Source of the DNA: Paraescarpia echinospica
Lineage: Eukaryota > Annelida > Polychaeta > Sabellida > Siboglinidae
Direction: 5' to 3'
Assembly (NCBI GenBank): GCA_020002185.1
Contig: CM034542.1
Location: 57,267,650 to 57,331,649 of the forward strand
Length of the DNA: 64,000 nucleotides
The notes beneath the pieces were generated by a model. That model searched no databases and had not been told where the DNA came from. It worked only from the letters and a program-made list of their open reading frames with translations. Positions 50,501 through 64,000 of the stretch are shown in pieces. Made by a program: the position numbers and the translations under genes. Every line of letters starts with the position of its first letter. Position 1 is the first letter of the stretch.

Positions 50501-51938
50501 AAATTAAAATACTGAAAGAACAGTGTAGTTTGGACATAAAGTATTTGACTGTATTGTACAAATTCCTTGTTGTTTCCATTGCTCGGTAATGTTCTATTAA
50601 CTGACTAGTCTGTATATACTGTGGTTAACATTTTATGGTCTTATGAGGTGTTATTCAACTAGTCAGCCTTTTTCAGAGTAATATCACCAAACTGACCTTT
50701 CTAACTGAGGATGGTCACTGCCAGGGTGTTTGTTGTCACAAAGTGTGGTCACTGCCAGGGTGTTTGTGGTCACTTATGGTGGTCACTGCCAGGGTGTTTG
50801 TGGTCACTTATGGTGGTCACTGCCAGGGTGTTTGTGGTCACTGAGGGTGGTCACTGCCAAGGTATTTGTGGTCACTGAAGGTTGTTACTGCCAGGGTGTT
50901 CGTTGTCACTAAGGGTGGTCACTGCCAGGGTGTTTGTGGTCACTGAGGGTGGTCACTGCCAGGGTGTTTGTTGTCACTAATGGTGGTCACTGTCAGGGTG
51001 TTTGTGTTCACTGAGGGTGGTCACTGCCAGGGTGTTTGTGGTCACTGAGGGTGGTCACTGCCAGGGTGTTTGTGGTCACTAAGGGTGGTCACAGCCAGGG
51101 TGTTTGTGTTCACTGAGGGTGGTCACTGCCAGGGTGTTTGTGGTCACTAATGGTGATCACTGTCAGGGTGTTTGTGTTCACTGAGGGTGGTCACTGCCAG
51201 GGTGTTTGTGGTCACTAATGGTGATCACTGCCAGGGTGTTTGTGTTCACTGAGGGTGGTCACTGCCAGGGTGTTTGTGGTCACTGAGGGTGGTCACTGCC
51301 AGGGTGTTTGTTGTCCTCAGTGGTTCTTTTATGTCAGTACTTGAAACAAAAACATAACTGACGCAAGTGTAACACACTTTTCAACAGTCCTGAGAACTCT
51401 ATAATGCTGTATATAAAAACTAGTGTTTTCCTTTTTTGTTATTATTAACAGACGAATAACTCGATTTTTATTATTATTATTTTGATAAATGCTCTATTTA
51501 CTATTGATATGTGTATCACAAGTTTGTAATAAATTTATGTTTTTAATAATCTTAATAGGTACATTCCATGTTTTAGTATTAGACGTCGATGGGAGTTTAA
51601 TTTACGGTGTAATAAGAAAATGTTTTTATTTGTTTTTGGCTGTTTGTCCGCAGGCAGCTAGGAGAACCAAAGATTTGGAAATGTCAGAGGCACAGAGACA
51701 GTCAGACTATGCATGTGTGCGGGAGGAGATGGCCCAAGACAGAGACGCGGGTCGACCCACACAGTCTGTGAGTCTGCAGGAGAGACTGCGACAGTATGCG
51801 GTCGATAGACAGTACCGAACTAGACACTTTATTTCAACGATTGACGCCAAGCGAGACAAGTTCTTTGATGACATATATCAGAGTATACCGGTCTCCATGT
51901 GTTCACAGTTGTCTAAGACCAATCTTCAGGCTCTGTGA
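38503..51938 (+). CDS. DHDDS: Dehydrodolichyl diphosphate synthase catalytic subunit, complete
   Basis: Cis-prenyltransferase that lengthens farnesyl diphosphate with isopentenyl diphosphate to make dehydrodolichyl diphosphate for N-glycosylation. It acts at the ER with an NgBR/NUS1 partner. Seven coding exons: 38503-38688, 39901-40043, 40871-40987, 43808-43909, 44523-44637, 49720-49827 and 51654-51938, totalling 1056 nt (351 residues; human has 333), all phases consistent. The catalytic [14 protein letters not shown] has Asp36. Later motifs are [45 protein letters not shown] and [15 protein letters not shown] (residues 207-221), the substrate-binding signature. The last exon is a charged helical C-terminal tail that is less conserved. 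Introns hold a LINE, a MITE-like element and several arrays derived from the gene's own splice junctions. Confidence 0.96.
38677..39390. repeat. 21-bp minisatellite derived from DHDDS exon 1 donor
   Basis: Coding exon 1 ends CTGCTCGAG followed by GTAGGGCTGATGG. The string GCTCGAGGTAGGGCTGATGG then recurs about 33 times with small changes down to 39390. Every unit keeps a CGAG|GTAGGG-type AG|GT, so the array consists of potential donors. Confidence 0.95.
39391..39900. other. DHDDS intron 1, unique part
   Basis: Nothing is recognised apart from the acceptor CATTCTTCAG at 39900. The words AGAGGATTAGTTGTACTTTG and GCAACCTGTTACAA recur in similar form at 43705-43760 just before exon 4, so a short stretch (about 39470-39560) is shared between introns 1 and 3. 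Confidence 0.5.
40044..40870. other. DHDDS intron 2
   Basis: AT-rich, with a short (AT)n tract near 40530. No repeat or gene recognised. Confidence 0.5.
41165..43142 (+). mobile_element. CR1/jockey-type LINE, 5'-truncated, few disabling changes
   Basis: Reverse transcriptase motifs appear in order: [84 protein letters not shown] and [19 protein letters not shown], then the thumb region [17 protein letters not shown]. Frames are interrupted only near 41905 (frameshift), 42339 (stop), 42642 (stop) and about 42750-42840. It ends in a short tandem TCTTGTTAAA repeat near 43118-43137. The endonuclease is missing. The family differs from the LINE at 28946. It lies in DHDDS intron 3 in sense orientation. 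Confidence 0.92.
43143..43807. other. DHDDS intron 3, 3' part
   Basis: Unique sequence; the last ~110 bp before exon 4 resemble intron 1 near 39470-39560. No gene. Confidence 0.45.
43882..44065. repeat. 74-bp repeat derived from DHDDS exon 4 donor
   Basis: The exon 4 end CAGATGGGGCACATCAGAGA plus GAG and donor GTGAGTTGAGG recurs 74 and 148 bp downstream (starts at 43887, 43961 and 44035). Each copy is preceded by an acceptor-like CCACCCTTCAG, so a copy could act as a micro-exon of 29 nt or as a decoy donor. Confidence 0.92.
44215..44451. mobile_element. MITE-like palindromic element, family 2, second copy
   Basis: The ends are the same inverted repeats as at 18576-18759 (AAAACGTCGATGTCCGATAT at the start; GATATCAGACATTGACGTTT at the end). 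The interior is about 50 bp longer. It lies about 70 bp upstream of the DHDDS exon 5 acceptor. Confidence 0.75.
44655..44830. repeat. TG-rich low-complexity tract
   Basis: Irregular TGTGTT/TGTG sequence just inside the DHDDS exon 5 donor (44638). Confidence 0.9.
44832..49719. repeat. 68-bp minisatellite, ~72 copies, built from DHDDS exon 6 acceptor
   Basis: Each unit has AGACGACAAGATTGTTTTCT, TTGCAG, then AGTACATTCAGTGTGTTGTC and CTTCCTAAAA followed by GTAAATAATAA. The last unit runs into true exon 6 at 49720 (AGTACATTCAGTGTATTGTC). Thus every unit carries a strong acceptor, the first 30 exon bases (10 codons, phase 0) and a donor-like AAAAGTAAAT. Variants (GATTATTTT versus GATTGTTTT, AATTAAT versus AATAAT, TCATAAAT) recur in ordered blocks, indicating higher-order duplication. 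A compound partial unit lies at 46660-46700. Confidence 0.97.
49815..50432. repeat. 22-bp minisatellite, ~28 copies, built from DHDDS exon 6 donor
   Basis: Exon 6 ends GATGCCGTACAG followed by donor GTGAGAATATGA. The unit GCCGTACAGGTGAGAATATG plus AC then repeats without interruption. Each unit holds a perfect CAG|GTGAG donor that could also serve as an AG acceptor boundary. Confidence 0.97.
50571..50740. mobile_element. Dispersed non-coding element, copy 1
   Basis: About 165 bp (TGTTTCCATTGCTCGG through ACTAGTCTGTATATACTGTG and CAACTAGTCAGCCTTTTTCA to GGTCACTGCCAGGGTG) match the reverse complement of 56752-56930. The family is unassigned and has no coding content. Confidence 0.8.
50705..51318. 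repeat. 34-bp minisatellite seeded from the end of a dispersed element
   Basis: About 18 units of GTGGTCACTGCCAGGGTGTT plus TGTGGTCACTGAGG. The unpaired single version of this motif sits at the end of the inverted sister element near 56755-56795, so the array grew from the element's terminus. DHDDS intron 6. Confidence 0.92.
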
Positions 51939-52111
51939 TGAGTTTTGAAGGACATTGTCTCTGAATGTGATAGGTCTTTACAGAAAGTTTAAATGCAAAG
52001 CAAACTTTACAGTAACAGTTTGCAAGGCTACGTGGGAAGTGAAGAGCAAAGAAATGGCAGTAATCTGATTCAGAATTCTATATAACAACATCAGAACGTA
52101 ACACAGGATGA

Positions 52112-52280
52112 TGTGCAGTGTAGGCTCGCTATATGGTGACCTTGATAATACAACCACCTTGCAATTATTTTTGTAATAGTAAAGTATGGGAAATTAGTCT
52201 CGTTAATACGGTCACCACTCTATTCAGGTCACTCTTGCCCTGTCCCGATGGTGACCTTAATAGAGAGGTTCCACTCTACT
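52112..52280. mobile_element. MITE-like palindromic element, family 1, second copy
   Basis: The end GGTGACCTTAATAGAGAGGT plus TCCACTCTAC is the inverse of the start of the copy at 10718-10901. The left end GTAGGCTCGCTATATGGTGA is a weaker inverted match. It lies downstream of the DHDDS stop codon, probably in its 3' UTR. Confidence 0.65.
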
Positions 52281-53577
52281 TTTATTTGGTTGGTGGTCAC
52301 GGTGTCCGAGGACCGCGGAAACCACATTTTTGTGTTATTGAATAATTAAAAAAAAAAGGGAAATGGATTTTGCCGTGAAGCACCAGAGTTACAACATGAC
52401 TCGTCTTTGTAGATGTCTTTGTTTATTGGTCTGATCTAAAAATGTTTAGCTGTCAAGGAATATTGGACATGATCAGTACTGAATGTGCGTTCAAGCAACC
52501 CCCCTTCTGATCTCACGTCGACTTGATCGGTTGTGATTTCAGCCTTCAAGTTCTCTCTTGGTTATCAGTCATCCAGACTTGTTCCCGCTTGGACTTGTTT
52601 GTTCTTGATAGATGTAATTAATACAGTTTAAAACAGTTATTTGAGTAATTTATGAGTGTAATAGCAAAATATTGAGATGATTGCAAGATAACATGGGATA
52701 AGTCTAAGTATGAAGAAAAGGTTTGAATGAAATAGTAGATTGACTAAGTCTGCAAGGAAATGATGTGGATGATGAAAGGTGACATTAACATGTTATAATA
52801 TGAAGAAAGAAAGAAAGAAGAACACGTTGAATACATCACTGTAAATACCGGTGTTTAAAAAGGAATGTGTGATGCTTTTTTATCAGTCTCTTGAGTCTTA
52901 CTTCTCAAATATAATGCTACTCGGTATGATTTGATTTTCCATCTCTTGCCATTTTGTTAACTGTATTTTTCAATAGATATATCTAAGTTACAGGTGTTTC
53001 CTTCTGTAATGGACACTAGTATTAGTATTACTACTACTTTGGAAAACAAATTATTTCCATTTTCCGCCAGAACAGTTTTTACCATTTCTTATGATCGTAT
53101 GGAAGATGTTTGTTAAGATTTTGGTGTGATATTAATGTACCTTGTGAGTACCATTGGTAAGGATATTTATTGTTTTGTTGCATGTAAAGCAACAAGTTGA
53201 TGTTATTTTACTGTACTTCACTGGTGTACACATTAACCATTCATGATAGAGCAAACCAACGAATACAAACACCTTGTTGACTACGGTGGACTCCCGCTAT
53301 AAAGACTCCCTATGTAAGGAACATCTGTTTAAAACAAACTACTGTATTCATTCGACTAAGCATACAGGATACTTAACAAATATTTCAGATGCGAAAATAT
53401 GTCAAATTTTGCTTTCCAGTAAGCGTGTACACTTATTTTCTGGGTGTCCTGGATACAGCCATCTCAGCAAACATGACTGCAAGCGATTTACGCATCCACA
53501 TATGAGAAAAACGATACAGAATACTGCAAAGACAGATAATTTAGGTGTATCTTTCAATATTTGTCATCACTAAGCTT
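52281..53577. other. Downstream of DHDDS, no gene recognised
   Basis: Possible 3' UTR. A poly(A)-like run at 52345-52358 follows the MITE-like copy. No conserved ORF. Confidence 0.4.
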
Positions 53578-53737
53578 TCAATCTAGTGCGACATTCGTAG
53601 AAACTAAATGACAATGATGGGTGAAAGAGTCGAATCTAGTGCGACATTCGTAGAAACTAAATGACAATGATGGGTGAAAGAGTCGAATCTAGTGCGACAT
53701 TCGTAGAAACTAAATGACAATGATGGGTGAAAGAGTC
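53578..53737. repeat. 53-bp triplication
   Basis: Three essentially identical copies of a 53-bp unit (TCTAGTGCGACATTCGTAGA, then AACTAAATGACAATGATGGG) in intergenic DNA. Near-identity suggests a recent event. Confidence 0.95.
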
Positions 53738-55440
53738 GAAGGTTGACACTGAAGATCACAGTCACGGTGTCAGATGCTGTTAAAAGGGGGTATATGCTAA
53801 TTAGGGCATGTACGCTTAATAGAACGAATACGGATATGCATGGATATTGAAGACAAATAGTCTACTGTCTACTGTAATTCTTGTCATCTGAATCTACTGT
53901 GTAATCGTATTGTTTTCACGCGAGTGCTACTAGATTATTTTCTAAATGTATCTGTATTTATAGACAATACAATGTGTATCAAACTAATTATGTTCTGTGA
54001 TATGAGCGGGCACTTGTGATGTCACATTCCATGAATCTGTTTTCAGTGTTTCAAACCTGCTGCTGTCTGGATTTCCTTCCATTGTCTTCTCTGGCCATTT
54101 ACCAGATATATTTGTTGCAATAAATCTTATTACATATTCTCCGTTTTTCTTTACCTGTTCATGTCTGGAAGAATTCTTGAGTAGGTAGTGCTCGTCATTA
54201 TGCTGGTGTGCAGACCGATTTGGTCCAAGTCGGACTGCAAGCCATAGCGGATGCTGACAAATTTCCAGAAACTGACTCTCGAGACTACACTCTGCTTACT
54301 ACTACTACTATGCTGGTGTGAATGTGTTTAACAGGACGCAGTCGTTTTAATTACTTAACTAATATAATGTTTTTCAGATTGTGTTGAGTAAGCCCGTAAC
54401 AATGTTCGTAATTTTGAAGTTTCCACCCGCGACATGTTCAAATTGTAAACAAAACATCCAGTTTCAAAACAAGCTTTATACGCACATTTCTTGTTAGCTT
54501 TATTTAAAAAACAAAATGATGATGACCTTTTAATTGTGTTTTCTGGCTGGGAAAGTATGCATCTTGAAGGGAAGCCTTGATGGCAGTGTCATCAGCGCGT
54601 GAAACTTTCGCTATACAAAAGTATCTTTCCACATCACATATTAACTTCAATTTAATTTTTAACGAATTTATTGATCGATTTCATACAAATTGAGACAATG
54701 TGTTTGTCAATGAATTCTAATTGACCTATTCGACGCTATATGTACACTCGTACAGGCAATATCGTTGATAAACGTACCATTAATTTTTTTGTAATTGAAA
54801 CCTTAGTGATGTAATTGTTATTGATTTGAACATTTTAGAATTGTAATTGAAATAACGAATGAAAAGTAATTGCAGTTGATTTAATTTTGTGTCATTGAAC
54901 CCAGCCTTGCCCTTCCATTATTGCCCTGTTTCTACATCCTAGGTCTAACTTACCATCAGAGACGCTTTAAGGGGTACTAGGACCCTGGGACAGGTTTGTA
55001 TTGTGAGCCTCCCACCCCCACTGAAACCCAAGAAGATTTTTCGCGGCGGCGGTTCACAATTTCCTAAAATCTAGGGATGCACATTCAACAGATCTGGGGG
55101 CATGCCACAACAACGCAGGGATAGTGTGGCAAAATTCAAAAGGTCTAGGGGAACACGCACCCCCCGGGGCACCCCTGGAAACCCCTTTGAGTTCCCAAGT
55201 GAGGTGACACGCTACTGGCGTACCCTGGTGTGCGAGTGAGGTCGCTTGTAGTGAACTCGCAACATGGAACTGGCGCATGTGTATTAGTGTAGACCGGTCT
55301 ACGCATCTTCAATTGATGACGACGTTTTCTACCAGACAACCAGTTGTATGAAACAGGCGTACGAAGTCGAAGTGGATCCGCGGCAGGAGATGTTTCCTCA
55401 TTTTATTCGCCTTTGACTTATTATTATTATTAGTATAATT
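53738..55440. other. Intergenic region between DHDDS and ABCB
   Basis: No gene is recognised. A plus-strand AATAAA near 54119 could be a distal DHDDS polyadenylation signal. A GC-rich patch at 54960-55270 may be a transposon remnant but gives no protein match I trust. Confidence 0.35.
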
Positions 55441-55454
55441 ATTATTACGTCGCT

Positions 55455-55915
55455 TAATTGTTGCTGCAGCAAACAGCCACGATGACTTCGAGATGTGGAC
55501 TACAAGCTCTACAACGCGTTCGACTCGGTAACAGGAATTGGAGGAAGGATTGTTCGCGAACTTTGACCGAAAGAGACGAGACGTCAGACGCCTTTGAAGT
55601 TGACGAAGCTGCGGCTCAGCCTTTGGGACTGTTACATTTCTCGCTGGGACACACCTGCAGACAGCTTGGTTCGAGACGATACACAGCTCCCCACAGCTGA
55701 TTGCATGATTATATTGCTGCGGCTCTGACTGTTGTCCGGACTAGTCATCTTGACCCACCTATTTCTGTCCTGGGCATGCCACTTGAGTGAGAATACGCAG
55801 ATGACGTGCACTACGCAGATGGAGAGCGAGAGCCACTTGGCGCTGTCCTGACAATCGCTGGCATCGAGCTCTCCAACTGGAACCTCTTCGTCAACGAGGC
55901 AAATACTGACGTGTG
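55455..55915 (+). pseudogene. Reverse-transcriptase-like remnant, family unassigned
   Basis: In several frames the plus strand gives YKLYNAFDSVTG, AALTVVRTSHLDPP, EYADDVHYADGE and IAGIELSNWNLFVNEA. This resembles the YADD region and following helix of retroelement reverse transcriptases, with stops and frameshifts. Too degraded to classify. Confidence 0.45.
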
Positions 55916-55999
55916 ATATTCTTTAGTGTGGTCGCAGTCATGTCAGTTATCTCCTTGAACAAACTTACTCCTGCGTTTTCCAGATATCCCTAGGGACCT

Positions 56000-56200
56000 C
56001 AGATCGTTTGATTCACAACCATTTTCTGTTTCTGAAACCAAGCTTAACATTGGCAAACGTGCTTTCTCTGTAGCTGCACCAACAATCTGAAATCAACCCC
56101 CTATCACTTTAAAATGATCTCCGACTATAGCCACCTTTCGTAAAAACATCAAGACTTATTTGTTTGAAATCACTTACATGCCCAACCCAATCCTTCAGCG
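56000..56200 (+). mobile_element. L2/CR1-type LINE C-terminal remnant
   Basis: KLNIGKRAFSVAAPTI followed by an IATFRKNIKTYLFEI segment matches the end of the reverse transcriptase protein of the LINE at 28946-35195 (NIGTRAFSVAAPTLWN, IKKFRRHLKTYLYN). Stops interrupt it. Confidence 0.75.
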
Positions 56201-56431
56201 ATCCCCTGATAGAGTGATGACTCTTGCAGAACTCGGCTGCCCATAATGGATTGGTATCACGAACCAGCACGAGCTGGACAAGTCGAGGTTACGAAACTTA
56301 AATAAACGAGACGTGTAATGTTAAAAACGAGAAGATCGCAGATCAAGGAGAACACCCGCAGAAGAACAGTGTGTTATTATTAAAGTGTGAACTTTATGAT
56401 AACACATCGGCATAAATTATCAGTTAATGCC

Positions 56432-63934
<7,503 letters not shown>

Positions 63935-64000
63935 CTAAGTGAAGGCATCAAAATACAGTTAACCGTGTACTAAATGTGATGCATCCGAAGACTAGGGAAA

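Noticed and set aside
54960..55440. Possible gene in the GC-rich patch
   Set aside because: Only short overlapping frames with no recognisable domain. It may be a transposon remnant, but I could not support a call.

Overview
The window is animal nuclear DNA: three conserved protein genes split into short exons with GT-AG introns, separated and invaded by LINEs, tRNA-derived SINEs, MITE-like elements, a piggyBac transposon and an exceptional load of minisatellites. Residue-level matches to BRWD/PHIP, DHDDS and a P-glycoprotein-type ABCB transporter, plus L2/CR1-type LINEs and a CORE-like SINE, point to a bilaterian invertebrate. A marine lophotrochozoan is plausible, but I cannot fix the phylum from the sequence alone.

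Layout. (1) 1048-26237, minus strand: the first 19 coding exons (766 codons, every exon phase consistent) of a BRWD3/PHIP-type WD40 and bromodomain protein. The gene runs off the left edge before its bromodomains. Its introns hold arrays with 54-, 36-, 24-, 20-, 74-, 36- and 45-bp units, two MITE-like elements, a SINE and a LINE remnant. (2) 26238-38492, intergenic: three SINE copies; an L2/CR1-type LINE (28946-35195) interrupted by a structurally complete piggyBac element (29579-32991, TTAA duplication, terminal inverted repeats, intact DDD transposase with one intron); and a 2.3-kb array of 33-bp units. (3) 38503-51938, plus strand: a complete seven-coding-exon DHDDS gene (351 codons), whose introns contain a CR1-like LINE and a 4.9-kb array of 68-bp units. 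(4) 51939-56431, intergenic: MITE-like and LINE remnants. (5) 56432-63934, minus strand: the last nine exons (477 codons plus stop) of an ABCB full transporter, covering the end of transmembrane domain 2 and all of nucleotide-binding domain 2. The gene continues off the right edge.

The three genes are not functionally linked: chromatin/ubiquitin-ligase adaptor, dolichol synthesis and drug/lipid efflux. What unites the window is a recurrent structural oddity. Many minisatellites are built from copies of a splice junction of the adjoining exon: exon end plus donor, or acceptor plus exon start. I see this clearly at nine junctions across all three genes and suspect it at about six more. The extreme case is DHDDS exon 6. 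Its acceptor and first 30 exon bases are repeated about 72 times upstream, and its donor about 28 times downstream. Most of these units carry an AG|GT core, so copy number can change without changing the spliced product. This is the main candidate for something undescribed.
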